Numbered from the stretch's first letter, positions 17,545 to 27,504 are shown. The stretch: DNA of 64,000 bases from Sneathiella aquimaris (GCF_026409565.1 NZ_CP112881.1:2735501-2799500); one strand, 5' to 3'. Notes: generated by a model not told the origin, from the letters alone. Numbers and translations: made by a program.

Positions 17545-18396
17545 ATGTCCGTGAAAACAGTTTTGGTTCCGCTCGTTGGTTCTGACCATACCTGCGACAC
17601 TACGGCGCTCGACAGTGCCCTAACTGTTGCAAGTCGATTGAAGGCATATGTTGACGCCCTTCACGTTCGACTTGACCCTCGCTCCGCCGCGGCCTTTGTC
17701 GGAGAGGGCATGACTTCAGCGATGATCGAAAGTGTCATCGATATGGCTGAAAAAGACAGCCGGGCACGACGTCAAACTGCCCTCAACCTGTTCAACAAAA
17801 CAACTGAAAAACTGGATAAGGCGCTAGATGGAAAGGTCAATTTCGTAGAACGTCAAGGCAACCGTGAAGATGTCCTGCTGAATTACGGCAGACTGTGTGA
17901 CCTGATTGTTGTCTGCAAAAATGCTAACGAAGAAAATACCAGCAATGAGATGGTCATTAATGCCGCATTACTGGAAACCGGCCGGCCCGTGTTGGTCGTT
18001 GATTCTCCTATTACCAAAGAGTTTGGCAAAAATGTTGCTGTTATCTGGAATGGTTCCGCCGAATCAAGCCGGGCAATTACCCATGCATTACCGATCCTGA
18101 AAGATGCCGATAAAGTTACCCTGATTTGTGCCGTGGATGATCTGGATGATGAATTGCATTCCGAAGAAGCCATCCGGTATCTGGAACGCCACGGGATAGC
18201 CGCCAGTGCCTGTGAAATCCGGGGAAGCAGCGGGCGAACAACAGCGGATCTTCTGATGTCGCAGGCAGAGAAGTGCGGCGCTGACTTTCTTGTGATGGGC
18301 GCATATACGCGCAGTCGGTTACGGCGCCTGTTTTTTGGTGCCGTAACAGGTGAAATTCTAGAGAAATGTAAACTCCCTGTTCTTATGGCGCATTAG
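17545..18396 (+). CDS. Universal stress protein with two UspA domains
   Basis: 283 residues made of two tandem Usp folds, the first from KTVLVPLVGSD and the second from GKNVAVIWNGSAESSRAI. The second domain ends with a nucleotide-binding-like loop, GAYTRSRLRRLFFGAVTGEIL, that keeps the G-x9-G-(S/T) pattern expected of ATP-binding Usp proteins. The first domain lacks a clear copy. It stands alone, 108 bases after the kinase gene, with SD GTGAGGTAG before the ATG. Confidence 0.92.
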   Translation: MSVKTVLVPLVGSDHTCDTTALDSALTVASRLKAYVDALHVRLDPRSAAAFVGEGMTSAMIESVIDMAEKDSRARRQTALNLFNKTTEKLDKALDGKVNFVERQGNREDVLLNYGRLCDLIVVCKNANEENTSNEMVINAALLETGRPVLVVDSPITKEFGKNVAVIWNGSAESSRAITHALPILKDADKVTLICAVDDLDDELHSEEAIRYLERHGIAASACEIRGSSGRTTADLLMSQAEKCGADFLVMGAYTRSRLRRLFFGAVTGEILEKCKLPVLMAH

Positions 18397-18549
18397 GAAG
18401 GTTAAGCCTGATTAGCCGCCGTTTACGAATAGAATGCGACCATTTGTCTCTTGCCAAGGAAGCTTTATATTCGTATTCAACTTTTATAAAACATTTATGA
18501 TTAAACACTAATAAGAATATAACCTGTAGCTAAAGAGGAAGTTGAAGGC

Positions 18550-19767
18550 ATGACCGTGAACTATGACAAAGTGTTCGAGCAAGCCATTCAAAACCTAAAG
18601 GATGAAAACCGCTATAGGGTTTTTACCGAACTCGGACGCCACGCCGGTGATTTTCCACGGGCGACACGTCATACAGAAACAGGTGAGCAAGAAGTTACAA
18701 TCTGGTGTTCAAATGATTATCTGGGCATGGGCCAAAACCCAAAAGTGATTGCTGCAATGAAAGAGGCTGTCGAGAAATACGGCGCAGGCGCAGGCGGCAC
18801 ACGCAACATTTCAGGTAATACACACATGGTCTGTGAGCTGGAAAAAGAACTTGCGGACCTTCACAACAAAGAAGCCGCGCTGGTGTTCACATCTGGCTTT
18901 GTCTCCAACGATGCGACCATCAGCACACTGGGCAAACTAATGCCGGGTGCAATCATTTTGTCTGATGAGCTTAATCATGCGTCGATGATTGACGGCGTTC
19001 GCCATTCCGGATGCGAAAAAATGATCTTTAAACATAATGATGTTGCAGATCTGGAAGAAAAACTCAAAAGTATCGATCCAAATCGCCCGAAGATTATCGC
19101 ATTTGAATCTGTTTATTCGATGGATGGTGATATCTCTCCCATGGCAAAAATTTGTGACCTTGCCGACAAATATAATGCCATGACCTACTTGGACGAAGTA
19201 CATGCCGTGGGCCTGTACGGACAACGCGGCGGCGGAATTGCGGAACGCGAAGGGCTTATGGATCGTATCGATATTATGGAAGGCACAATGGGCAAGGCCT
19301 TTGGTGTTGTTGGCGGATTTATTACCGGGTCAGCCAATATTGTTGATGCCATTCGCTCATATGCTGCTGGCTTTATATTTACGACAACGCTGCCGCCCGT
19401 GATCGCCGCTGGCGCCTTGGCCAGCATTCGCCACCTAAAAGAAAGCGAAGCGGAACGGACAGCGCATCAGGAACGCGCAGCAACCCTTAAACGTTTGCTT
19501 GCGGAAGCCGGACTGCCTGTCATGAACACACAAACCCATATCGTTCCCGTGATGGTGTATGATGCAGCTCTTTGTAAAGAAGCCAGTGATATCTTGTTGG
19601 AAGATTACGGTATTTATATTCAACCAATTAATTTTCCAACCGTTCCGCGCGGTGAAGAGCGGCTGAGAATTACCCCCTCCCCGCTTCACGATGATACCAT
19701 GATGAGTGCCCTCGTGAATGCACTGACAGAAGTCTGGGGTCGACTGGGCCTGAAACAGGCAGCGTAA
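18550..19767 (+). CDS. hemA: 5-aminolevulinate synthase (C4 pathway)
   Basis: PLP enzyme condensing glycine with succinyl-CoA, the first step of heme synthesis in alphaproteobacteria. The 405 residues match R. capsulatus HemA in length. Visible are [12 protein letters not shown], the glycine-rich [13 protein letters not shown], the [12 protein letters not shown] histidine, [12 protein letters not shown], and the PLP lysine in [12 protein letters not shown] (Lys249). The SD AAAGAGGAAG precedes the ATG by 7-8 bases. It is followed after four bases by a cysteine hydrolase gene. It is a strong taxonomic marker for Alphaproteobacteria. Confidence 0.97.
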   Translation: MTVNYDKVFEQAIQNLKDENRYRVFTELGRHAGDFPRATRHTETGEQEVTIWCSNDYLGMGQNPKVIAAMKEAVEKYGAGAGGTRNISGNTHMVCELEKELADLHNKEAALVFTSGFVSNDATISTLGKLMPGAIILSDELNHASMIDGVRHSGCEKMIFKHNDVADLEEKLKSIDPNRPKIIAFESVYSMDGDISPMAKICDLADKYNAMTYLDEVHAVGLYGQRGGGIAEREGLMDRIDIMEGTMGKAFGVVGGFITGSANIVDAIRSYAAGFIFTTTLPPVIAAGALASIRHLKESEAERTAHQERAATLKRLLAEAGLPVMNTQTHIVPVMVYDAALCKEASDILLEDYGIYIQPINFPTVPRGEERLRITPSPLHDDTMMSALVNALTEVWGRLGLKQAA

Positions 19768-19771
19768 AAAG

Positions 19772-20308
19772 ATGTCGCTTATCGATCCCACACGATCGCT
19801 ATTGCTTATCATTGATTTTCAAGAGCGCCTTTTACCGGCTCTTCAGGACGGATCTGAAGCTGTGTCCATAGCCACGCTCTTGCTCAACGCTGCCGGGCAG
19901 TTATCGATACCAGTTGTCATGACTGAACAGAACCCGGATAAGCTCGGAGGTACAACAAGCGCCCTTTCTCCGGGACCATCAAGCCTGCTCGTTCCCAAAA
20001 TGACGTTTAACAGTTGCCAGGCCGATGGCTTTCAAACGGCTCTTGGAAATAAAAATCATCTGATTGTTGTCGGCGCAGAAGCTCATGTTTGTGTTCTCCA
20101 GACTGTTTTGGGACTGTGTGAGTTGGGAAAAAGCGTCTTTGTTGTGTCTGATGGGATTGCATCGCGCACATACCAAAACAAAGACGCCGCCCTTACCAGA
20201 ATGGCGAAGAGCGGCGCAGAAATCGTTACCGGAGAAATGGTGATCTTTGAATGGCTTCAAACAGCTGAACATCCATCATTCAAAGATATTCACCCGTTGA
20301 TCAAATAA
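19772..20308 (+). CDS. Isochorismatase-like cysteine hydrolase
   Basis: 178-residue alpha/beta hydrolase with the complete Asp-Lys-Cys triad of the isochorismatase/nicotinamidase superfamily: Asp15 in LLIIDFQERLL, Lys76 in LLVPKMTF and Cys107 in VVGAEAHVCVLQT, followed by the cis-peptide-type GAEAHV turn. The substrate cannot be told; the short length resembles YcaC-type members rather than nicotinamidase. It begins four bases after the hemA stop, so it is cotranscribed with hemA. The 3' end overlaps the convergent SDR gene by eight bases. Confidence 0.88.
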   Translation: MSLIDPTRSLLLIIDFQERLLPALQDGSEAVSIATLLLNAAGQLSIPVVMTEQNPDKLGGTTSALSPGPSSLLVPKMTFNSCQADGFQTALGNKNHLIVVGAEAHVCVLQTVLGLCELGKSVFVVSDGIASRTYQNKDAALTRMAKSGAEIVTGEMVIFEWLQTAEHPSFKDIHPLIK

Positions 20309-21125
20309 AGAAATCGGGCAACAGTTCTTCTTCTGTCACACCATCGTATCGATATTTCGAAAGATCAGCCACGCCAACACTTGCCAGAACTTCGTCATCA
20401 ACATAGAAATTCCCGGTGAATTCTTTCGAGTCTCTCGTCAGAACAATATGTGCTGCATCAGACATAATTTCGGGTTTCCGGCAGTTACGGCTAATCTGAC
20501 CACCACCGATCATATCCATTGCAGCAGTGTCGATCGCGGTGCGGGGCCAAAGTCCATTAAACGCAATTCCGGCTTTCCTAAACTCTTCCGCCATACCAAG
20601 AACACACAGGCTCATTCCATATTTTGCCATACTATAGGCGACATGCGGCTTGAACCAGCGCGCCTCAAAATTTAGCGGAGGCGACAAATTCAATACTTGT
20701 GGATTGTCCGCATCTTTCAAGTATGGAATTGCTTTTTGCGAACACAAAAACGTTCCGCGCACATTGATCTGATGCATCAGATCGTAGCGTTTCATCGGTG
20801 TCTGAAGGGTGCCGGTCAAACTAATAGCCGACGCGTTATTCACAAGAATATCGATACCGCCAAATGTCAGCGCCGCTTTTTCCATTGCCTTCTCAACAAC
20901 GTCTTCTTCTCGGACATCAACAATCAGTGGTAATGCGGTTCCACCAGCAGCTTCGATTTCTTCCGCTGCTGTGTAGATAGTCCCCTTTAATTTCGGATGT
21001 GGCTCAGCTGTTTTCGCAGCAACAACAATATTTGCCCCATCAGCCGCAGCACGCTTTGCAATCGCCAATCCGATCCCCCGGCTCGCTCCTGTGATGAATA
21101 GTGTTTTCCCTTTTAATGTGCTCAT
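20301..21125 (-). CDS. Short-chain dehydrogenase/reductase, HSDL2-like
   Basis: NAD(P)-dependent oxidoreductase of the extended HSDL2/citronellol-dehydrogenase type. The start at 21125 (MSTLKGKTLFITGASRGIGL) has a good SD (AAAGGGGTG) and is preferred over a longer open frame. The 274 residues contain TGASRGIG for cofactor, VNNASAISL, and the active-site Tyr-x3-Lys in YSMAKYGM. The conserved LWPRTAIDTAAM segment is typical of HSDL2. It is the last gene of a leftward acyl-CoA metabolism cluster with a crotonase, an MBL hydrolase and an acyl-CoA dehydrogenase. Confidence 0.9.
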   Translation of the reverse strand: MSTLKGKTLFITGASRGIGLAIAKRAAADGANIVVAAKTAEPHPKLKGTIYTAAEEIEAAGGTALPLIVDVREEDVVEKAMEKAALTFGGIDILVNNASAISLTGTLQTPMKRYDLMHQINVRGTFLCSQKAIPYLKDADNPQVLNLSPPLNFEARWFKPHVAYSMAKYGMSLCVLGMAEEFRKAGIAFNGLWPRTAIDTAAMDMIGGGQISRNCRKPEIMSDAAHIVLTRDSKEFTGNFYVDDEVLASVGVADLSKYRYDGVTEEELLPDFFI

Positions 21126-21162
21126 ACCGCACCCCTTTCTGGTTTCCTGCTCCAGATACTGA

Positions 21163-21960
21163 TCATCTGCCCTTAAACTCAGGTTTGCGTTTTTCACCGA
21201 AGGCAGTCACTCCTTCAACCCAATCCTCGGTCGCACTACAAGCCGCAAAATTCTCAGCTTCTGAATTCAACTGTTCTTCAAGGCTGTTATTTAATGACGC
21301 GTGTAACATCTGTTTGGTTCGGCCAATTGCGACAGTCGGACCATTCGCAAGGCGCCGCGCCAGTTGATTGATTTCCATTTCCATATCGGCAACAGGTACG
21401 ACTTTGTTCACCAGTCCGAGCCTAAAGGCTTCTTCTGCGTCAAATCGATCACCGAGCATTGCTATTTCCATTGCCTTCTTCAAACCGACCATTCTCGGTA
21501 AAGAATAGGTTCCAGAACCATCTGGCGTAGTCGCAATATTTATATAGGCCAAGGTAAAAAAGGCATTATCGGCTGCAATTACAAGATCACACGCCATGGC
21601 CAACGACAGACCAAAACCAGCGGCAGCGCCCTGCACACTACCAATGATAGGTTTGCGCATCCGGCGCATTGTCACCATTGTTGGGTGAAGACCGTGAATA
21701 CGGGCCTCAAATTCCTTGCGCCGGGCATCTGCTTCTTTTTTGGCAATCTCTCCAAAGGAAATGACATCCCCGCCAGCCATGAAATGATCGCCAGCCCCCT
21801 TGATAATTACACACCGAATGTCATCGTCCGTTTCAATATCCACGACAGCTTCATACAGCTTACGACGCATTTCAATGGACAACGCGTTCCGGCTTTCCGG
21901 ACGGTTCATTGTTAGAGTTGCAATCCCATCTTCTTTTTCAAACAGCAAATGATCTGACAT
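21163..21960 (-). CDS. Enoyl-CoA hydratase/isomerase family protein
   Basis: 265-residue crotonase. Visible are ATLTMNRPESRNALS, oxyanion-hole segments DHFMAGGDVISFG and GSVQGAAAGFGLSLAMACD, and the trimer-forming C-terminus GVTAFGEKRKPEFKGR. In ordinary hydratases two Glu residues follow the second oxyanion segment; here the equivalent region reads INIATTPDGSGTYSLPRMVG, so one is not evident and an isomerase-type reaction is possible. It sits between the SDR (37 bases) and the MBL gene (55 bases). Confidence 0.88.
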   Translation of the reverse strand: MSDHLLFEKEDGIATLTMNRPESRNALSIEMRRKLYEAVVDIETDDDIRCVIIKGAGDHFMAGGDVISFGEIAKKEADARRKEFEARIHGLHPTMVTMRRMRKPIIGSVQGAAAGFGLSLAMACDLVIAADNAFFTLAYINIATTPDGSGTYSLPRMVGLKKAMEIAMLGDRFDAEEAFRLGLVNKVVPVADMEMEINQLARRLANGPTVAIGRTKQMLHASLNNSLEEQLNSEAENFAACSATEDWVEGVTAFGEKRKPEFKGR

Positions 21961-22015
21961 AATTCTTCTTTCTTATTGTTCGTTGTGATCAGTTTCTTGT
22001 CTTTTAACGTCGGTC

Positions 22016-23077
22016 TCAGGCGACTTTATCCCGAGCCGATTTACGCACACCATATCGCCAGACACCGTCCTGTCCGACAGTTCGAGCGAATTCGTTTGTA
22101 CCAACCAGATAATGACAATGTGCGAGGCCTTCCGCAATCCCAAGACCAATATCATTTTCCCCTAATTCACGGTCGAACAGGTCTGGCAAAATCTCAATGG
22201 CCGTTTTCGGCGATTGACATGCCGCTCTTAGGCGATCAAGTCTTTCCTGGTGATGGCTTTCATAAAAATCCAATTGATTATGCAACCCGACGAACACATC
22301 GTTATGGGCCGGCAACACAAGAAGGTCATCCGGCAGATGACGGAATTTATTAATTGAATCCAGGAATTTTTTAAGCGGGTTGGCAAAAGGTTCCGCCGGA
22401 TAGACGCCAATATGCGGCGTAATACGCGGAAGAACCTGATCGCCGGAAATCAAAATATTCTTATCTTTATTGTGCAGGCAAACATGTTCAGGTGCGTGAC
22501 CTGTCCCAACGATTACCTGCCACTCCGACCCCCCGATGGACAGAACATCCCCTTCATCCAAACGAACAAAACCCATCGGCATGGAATGAAAGGCCTTATT
22601 AAACATATTAAATCCGCGGTCTTTTACGCGCTTCATCATTGGCTCTGTGAAACCAATCTTCTGATAGAATTCAACAACATAATCCGGAGTTTTTTCCTCT
22701 CCCTCCAGATACAGCATGCGCCCGAAAGTCCATTCACCAAAGCTCATGGTCAATGGGATATTCCATTTTTCGGTAATCCAGCCAGCAAGCCCCATATGAT
22801 CGGGATGGAAATGAGTACAAATCAGTCTGGTTACAGGTTTTCCATCAAGGAAGTTGTCAAAAATTTCTTCCCATAAAGACTTTATTTTACTGGAGTTAAA
22901 ACCGGAATCGACAATCGTCCAGCCGTCGTCATCCTCCAATAAATAGAGATTGATATAGTCCAGACCTTTAAACGGTATCGGCATACGGACCCAGAAGACA
23001 CCTTCAGTGATTTTCAAGACTTCCCCATCATCTGGGCGGGTACCTAGCGGGTATGTGATTTCTTGTTGTTTTTTCAT
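22016..23077 (-). CDS. MBL-fold metallo-hydrolase
   Basis: 353 residues with the zinc-binding motif THFHPDHMG (residues about 86-94) and later conserved His/Asp positions in VGTGHAPEHVCLHN and SGDQVLPRI. The substrate is not evident. MBL genes of this size often accompany fatty-acid and acyl-CoA oxidation clusters, where a thioesterase role is one possibility. It is separated from the upstream acyl-CoA dehydrogenase by a strong terminator, so it may have its own promoter or rely on read-through. Confidence 0.88.
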   Translation of the reverse strand: MKKQQEITYPLGTRPDDGEVLKITEGVFWVRMPIPFKGLDYINLYLLEDDDGWTIVDSGFNSSKIKSLWEEIFDNFLDGKPVTRLICTHFHPDHMGLAGWITEKWNIPLTMSFGEWTFGRMLYLEGEEKTPDYVVEFYQKIGFTEPMMKRVKDRGFNMFNKAFHSMPMGFVRLDEGDVLSIGGSEWQVIVGTGHAPEHVCLHNKDKNILISGDQVLPRITPHIGVYPAEPFANPLKKFLDSINKFRHLPDDLLVLPAHNDVFVGLHNQLDFYESHHQERLDRLRAACQSPKTAIEILPDLFDRELGENDIGLGIAEGLAHCHYLVGTNEFARTVGQDGVWRYGVRKSARDKVA

Positions 23078-23113
23078 TCATTCTTCCCGGTAGCGAATTT
23101 TCACGCAAAAACA

Positions 23114-23139
23114 ATTGTGGCGGCCGAAGCCGCCACAAT
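23114..23139 (-). terminator. Intrinsic terminator with UUCG tetraloop, after the acyl-CoA dehydrogenase gene
   Basis: Perfect 11-base stem (ATTGTGGCGGC / GCCGCCACAAT). On the leftward transcript the loop reads C(UUCG)G, an especially stable tetraloop, followed by TGTTTTTG. It lies between the acyl-CoA dehydrogenase stop and the MBL gene start. Confidence 0.85.
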
Positions 23140-23182
23140 CAACAGTTAAATATGATGAACTTTCCCCAAAGGTCAAACCCAA

Positions 23183-24982
23183 TCAGGCAACCAGGTTTTC
23201 CTCATCAATTGCAAAAAGCAACTCTGGTCCCTCTGTAACCGGGCCCAAAAGGGCCGCAGCCTGCGGTAGTATTTGCGCAGCAAAGAAACGGGCAGTCGCA
23301 ACTTTCGCTTTCAGGAATTTCTGATCAGCGTCGCCTGCCTCCAACAACTCTTTTGCTTTCACAGCTGACTGAGCCATCAGATACCCACCCACTGTTGTTG
23401 CAAACATCCGCAAGTAAGGTGTCGCCCCTGCAGGCGCCGCATTTGGATCATTCGAAGCATTGCTATACATCCATTCAGTCGCTTCCCTTAAGGCCGTCAC
23501 AGCAACACCGAGATGACGAGAGATTTCAGCCAGTTCAGAGTCCTCTCCGTTCATATCATGGGCGAGACGATCCATATCAGACAATAGGTTCCGAACGGGG
23601 GCACCGCCCTGAAGACCCAATTTACGGCCAACCAGATCAAGTGCCTGAATACCATTTGTTCCTTCATAGATCGGCAGAATACGAGCATCCCGATAATGTT
23701 GACCAGCCCCCGTTTCCTCAATGAAGCCCATGCCGCCGTGAATTTGCACACCAATAGACGCAAGTTCCACACCTAAATCAGTGCACCATCCTTTTGATAA
23801 GGGGATCAGCAATTCGGCAAGCCCCAGCTGACGTTCCCGCTCTGCCTCATCCGGATGATTATGGGCTTTATCAAGACTGGCACCGTTCAGGTAAATCAGG
23901 CACCGCATAGCTTCAATCTGCGACTTCATCGTCATTAACATCCGGCGTACATCCGCATGCTTTACAATTGGGGCGCTTTCTCCCTTGGCTGTTCCCGGTG
24001 CTTTGCCCTGCTTGCGATCCAGCGCATATTCAACAGCCTGTTGATACGCCCGCTCAGCGATAGCGAGCCCTTGCGTTCCCACGCCAAGACGCGCGCTGTT
24101 CATCATTGTGAACATACATGCCATGCCTTTATTTTCGCCGCCGATCAGGTATCCAACACAGTCACCATTATCGCCGTAAGACATAACCGCAGTCGGGCTT
24201 GCATGGATGCCGATTTTTTCTTCCAGCGAAACACATTTCAAATCGTTCCGCTTACCCAGAGAACCATCGTCGTTCACTAGAAATTTCGGAACAATGAATA
24301 GTGAGATGCCGCGGGTTCCAGCGGGAGAGCCCGGCGTTCTTGCCAGAACAAGATGAATGATATTGTCAGTCATCTCATGCTCGCCATAGGTAATGAAGAT
24401 TTTTTGCCCGGAAATCCGCCAGCTTCCATCCTCAGCGGGTTCCGCTTTTGCCCGCAAAGCGCCGACATCTGAACCTGCATGACTTTCTGTCAGGTTCATG
24501 GTTGCGGTCCATTCTCCCGTAACAAGTTTATTCAGGTATTTTTCCTTTTGCTCATCTGAACCATGGGCAATCAGGCTTTCGATTGCCCCTTGCGTCAACA
24601 GCGGACAAAGAGCGAAAGACAGGTTAGCGGCGTTCCACATTTCAACCGTTGCAAGCGTCACAGCCTGAGGCATTGCGCCGCCTTCAAATTCCTCAGGGCT
24701 GGAAATTCCGTTCCATCCTCCTTCTGCAAACATCTTGTAGGCTTCTGCCCATCCTTCAGGCGATGTTACAACACCATCCTTCACAGAAGTTCCTGCCAGG
24801 TCTCCCGCCTTGTTCAAAGGAGAGAGTACATTTGTCGCCAGTTTGGATGCTTCTTCAAGAACAGCATCTACAACATCACTCTCAGCATGAGAAAATGTTT
24901 CAATCTCACTAAGCTCATCAAGCCCGATAACATTGTTTAGAACAAAGCGCATGTCTTTGATCGGTGCTTTATATTCGCCCAT
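23183..24982 (-). CDS. Acyl-CoA dehydrogenase, long form (DmdC-like family)
   Basis: FAD enzyme oxidising an acyl-CoA to the 2-enoyl-CoA, passing electrons to ETF. At 599 residues it is about 200 longer than classic acyl-CoA dehydrogenases and carries the extra C-terminal domain. It has MNLTESHAGSDVGALRAKAE and GQKIFITYGEHEMTDNIIHLVLAR for FAD and substrate, QIHGGMGFIEE, and the catalytic-base region IYEGTNGIQALDLVGRKL. This length and start (a GEYKAPIKDMRFVL-type N-terminus) are shared with 3-methylmercaptopropionyl-CoA dehydrogenase DmdC and with other long-form enzymes; the substrate cannot be decided from sequence. First gene of the leftward acyl-CoA cluster, divergent from sua5. Confidence 0.9.
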   Translation of the reverse strand: MGEYKAPIKDMRFVLNNVIGLDELSEIETFSHAESDVVDAVLEEASKLATNVLSPLNKAGDLAGTSVKDGVVTSPEGWAEAYKMFAEGGWNGISSPEEFEGGAMPQAVTLATVEMWNAANLSFALCPLLTQGAIESLIAHGSDEQKEKYLNKLVTGEWTATMNLTESHAGSDVGALRAKAEPAEDGSWRISGQKIFITYGEHEMTDNIIHLVLARTPGSPAGTRGISLFIVPKFLVNDDGSLGKRNDLKCVSLEEKIGIHASPTAVMSYGDNGDCVGYLIGGENKGMACMFTMMNSARLGVGTQGLAIAERAYQQAVEYALDRKQGKAPGTAKGESAPIVKHADVRRMLMTMKSQIEAMRCLIYLNGASLDKAHNHPDEAERERQLGLAELLIPLSKGWCTDLGVELASIGVQIHGGMGFIEETGAGQHYRDARILPIYEGTNGIQALDLVGRKLGLQGGAPVRNLLSDMDRLAHDMNGEDSELAEISRHLGVAVTALREATEWMYSNASNDPNAAPAGATPYLRMFATTVGGYLMAQSAVKAKELLEAGDADQKFLKAKVATARFFAAQILPQAAALLGPVTEGPELLFAIDEENLVA

Positions 24983-25112
24983 GGGATAATCCTTCCAAAT
25001 TACTGCTTATGTGTTTGCAGCAGTTATGCCATAGTCACGGCACTAAAAAAAAGTATTTTAGTAGCAATGATCCTGTTGGATCTGAGTTTTTTCAATACGG
25101 TACCTAATATCT

Positions 25113-26069
25113 ATGTCTGCCTCAAAATCCATTATCCCCCCATCGAGCACCGCGTTAGAACGGGCATCCGATCTCCTTCATAACGGAGAACTCGTTGCCT
25201 TCCCTACGGAAACTGTCTATGGGCTGGGCGCGGATGCGACGCATGACAAAGCCGTCGCCAAGATTTTTGAAGCAAAAGGCAGGCCCAGCTTCAATCCGCT
25301 CATTATCCATGTCCCGGACATGGAAACAGCAAAACAGTATGTTATCTTTGAAGAACGCGCAGAGATTCTCGGGCGTGTTTTCTGGCCCGGCGCCCTTACC
25401 ATGGTCCTGCCTAGAAGGAAAGACTGCCCCATATCGAAACTGGCCAGTGCAGGTCTTGAAACATTGGCTATTCGGGTTCCTGCCAATCCACTAGCGCGGC
25501 AACTGTTGCAAGTCTGCCGCCTACCGCTGGCGGCGCCGAGTGCAAATCCATCAGGTCAGATCAGCCCAACGCAGGCGTCCCATGTTGCAACTGGTTTAGG
25601 CCATCGTGTTTCCATGATTTTGGACGGGGGCACCTGCACAATTGGCGTTGAAAGCACAGTCGTGGGGTTTGATGAGGAGAACGTGGTCTTGCTGCGATCA
25701 GGCGGTATTACCAAAGAACAGTTAGAAGCACATTTTCCAAACGTGCAAGAAGCCAATGAAGAGAGCGAAATCTCAAGTCCCGGCATGCTGTTAAGCCATT
25801 ATGCTCCATCCTGCCCGGTGCGTTTAAATGCGACCGATAAACACGAAAATGAAGCGTTTCTCGGTTTTGGGCGAGAGTATGATAAAATATCAACGATCAA
25901 TTTAAGTATCTCTGGCGACCTGAGCGAAGCTACAGCCAACCTGTTTTCAGCATTCCACTTGCTGGACGAACAAGGCGCAAAGCAGATCGCAGTCGCGCCA
26001 ATCCCAAATATTGGGTTGGGCGTCGCAATCAATGATCGGCTAAAGAGAGCCGCCGCGCCCCGGCCATAA
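25113..26069 (+). CDS. L-threonylcarbamoyladenylate synthase (Sua5 type)
   Basis: Makes threonylcarbamoyl-AMP for the t6A37 tRNA modification. The 318 residues comprise the YrdC domain (residues about 10-200: ALERASDLLHNGELVAFPTETVYGLGADA, IFEAKGRPSFNPLI, LAIRVPANPLARQLLQ, APSANPSGQISPT) and the additional C-terminal Sua5 domain (SPGMLLSHYAPSCPVRL to LNDRLKRAAAPRP). The extra domain makes it Sua5 rather than the short TsaC. It is followed 11 bases later by the FAD oxidoreductase gene, so the two are cotranscribed. Confidence 0.93.
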   Translation: MSASKSIIPPSSTALERASDLLHNGELVAFPTETVYGLGADATHDKAVAKIFEAKGRPSFNPLIIHVPDMETAKQYVIFEERAEILGRVFWPGALTMVLPRRKDCPISKLASAGLETLAIRVPANPLARQLLQVCRLPLAAPSANPSGQISPTQASHVATGLGHRVSMILDGGTCTIGVESTVVGFDEENVVLLRSGGITKEQLEAHFPNVQEANEESEISSPGMLLSHYAPSCPVRLNATDKHENEAFLGFGREYDKISTINLSISGDLSEATANLFSAFHLLDEQGAKQIAVAPIPNIGLGVAINDRLKRAAAPRP

Positions 26070-26080
26070 GGAAAAATCAC

Positions 26081-27493
26081 ATGACTTTCGAACAACAGAT
26101 CAAAGAGATTGTCGGCGACAAAGGCCTTATTACCGATCCTCAGGACATGCAGGGTTATTTAAGCGAATGGCGGGATAAATACACAGGAAAAGCCCGGCTT
26201 GTTGCCCTTCCCAAAACCACCGACGAAGTCAGTGCAATTGTTCGCCTTTGCGCGCAAACCGAAACACCGATCGTCCCGCAGGGAGGGAACACCAGTCTGG
26301 TGGGTGGGTCTATCCCGTTTGACAGTGGTAACGAGGTTATTCTCTCTCTTCGCCGAATGAACGCCGTGAGGGATGTAGACGTCAAAGGGGGCACCCTGAC
26401 CATTGATGCAGGTTGTATTCTTGCAGATCTTCAAACCCTTGCCGACGACCATGGCTTCATGTTCCCCCTTCGTATCGGCTCAGAAGGAAGTTGTCAGATT
26501 GGCGGAAATATCTCAACGAATGCCGGGGGTGTTCAGGTTTTACATTACGGTAATACGCGCGATCAGGTACTTGGCCTGGAAGTGGTTTTACCTGATGGTG
26601 AAATCTGGGATGGATTGACCAACTTGCGGAAAAACAATACCGGATATGACCTCAAGCAGCTTTTTATTGGCGGCGAGGGAACACTAGGGGTTATCACGGC
26701 CGCTGTCGTCAAGATATATCCCAAACCAAAATATCAACAGGTGGCCCTTGTCGCTATTCCAGACGTTGAAGCCGCGATCAATTTTTTAGGATTGGCGCGC
26801 CAATTAAGTGGCGATCAAGTAACTGCGATCGAACTTATTCCCCGTATCGCTATCGATCTGGTGGTCAAGAATGTACCCAATTTTTCAGATCCAATGCCAC
26901 AAAAATATGACTGGCATATTCTTGTCGAATTGAGCTCGAGCGTTACTGAAAATTTATCAACCTTGCTTGAAGAAATTCTTGAACAGGGATTTGAAAAGGA
27001 AATCGTGCTGGATGCGATCATCCCGGCCAGTGACGCACAGCAGCAAAAACTATGGTCTCTGCGCGAGGAAATCTCAGGCGCACAAAAACCCGAAGGCGGC
27101 AGCATCAAACATGATATTTCAGTACCCATCGCCCGAATTGCCGATTTTATTCAGCAGGCAGACGCCGCGTTGCAGAAAATTATTCCAGGTTTCCGTCCTG
27201 TAACTTTTGGACATATTGGGGACGGCAATCTTCATTATAATCCGCTGCAACCGGAAGGGATGGACAAACAAGCATTTCTCAATAATTGGGAGACTGTCAG
27301 CCGCACTGTCCATGATATTGCCCATTCAATGCGCGGAAGTATGAGTGCTGAGCACGGCATCGGGCGTATGAAAAAAAATGATCTCCCTCTTTATAAATCA
27401 GAGATAGAGATCGATCTGATGCACCGTATTAAAGATGCGCTGGACCCGCAGAATATTATGAACCCCGGAAAATTATTGCCTGACAGAAAATAG
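26081..27493 (+). CDS. FAD-binding oxidoreductase, D-2-hydroxyglutarate/D-lactate dehydrogenase family
   Basis: 470-residue flavoprotein of the VAO/GlcD family. The N-terminal FAD domain has VPQGGNTSLVGGSIP, GSCQIGGNISTNAGGVQVLHYGNTRDQVLGLEVVLPDG and NNTGYDLKQLFIGGEGTLGVIT. The C-terminal metal-site motifs are FGHIGDGNLHYN and SAEHGIGRMKK, typical of D-2-hydroxyglutarate dehydrogenases and their relatives. Electrons probably go to ETF or quinone. The exact 2-hydroxyacid is undetermined. Cotranscribed with sua5. Confidence 0.9.
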   Translation: MTFEQQIKEIVGDKGLITDPQDMQGYLSEWRDKYTGKARLVALPKTTDEVSAIVRLCAQTETPIVPQGGNTSLVGGSIPFDSGNEVILSLRRMNAVRDVDVKGGTLTIDAGCILADLQTLADDHGFMFPLRIGSEGSCQIGGNISTNAGGVQVLHYGNTRDQVLGLEVVLPDGEIWDGLTNLRKNNTGYDLKQLFIGGEGTLGVITAAVVKIYPKPKYQQVALVAIPDVEAAINFLGLARQLSGDQVTAIELIPRIAIDLVVKNVPNFSDPMPQKYDWHILVELSSSVTENLSTLLEEILEQGFEKEIVLDAIIPASDAQQQKLWSLREEISGAQKPEGGSIKHDISVPIARIADFIQQADAALQKIIPGFRPVTFGHIGDGNLHYNPLQPEGMDKQAFLNNWETVSRTVHDIAHSMRGSMSAEHGIGRMKKNDLPLYKSEIEIDLMHRIKDALDPQNIMNPGKLLPDRK

Positions 27494-27504
27494 ACGCTGG
27501 TGTT

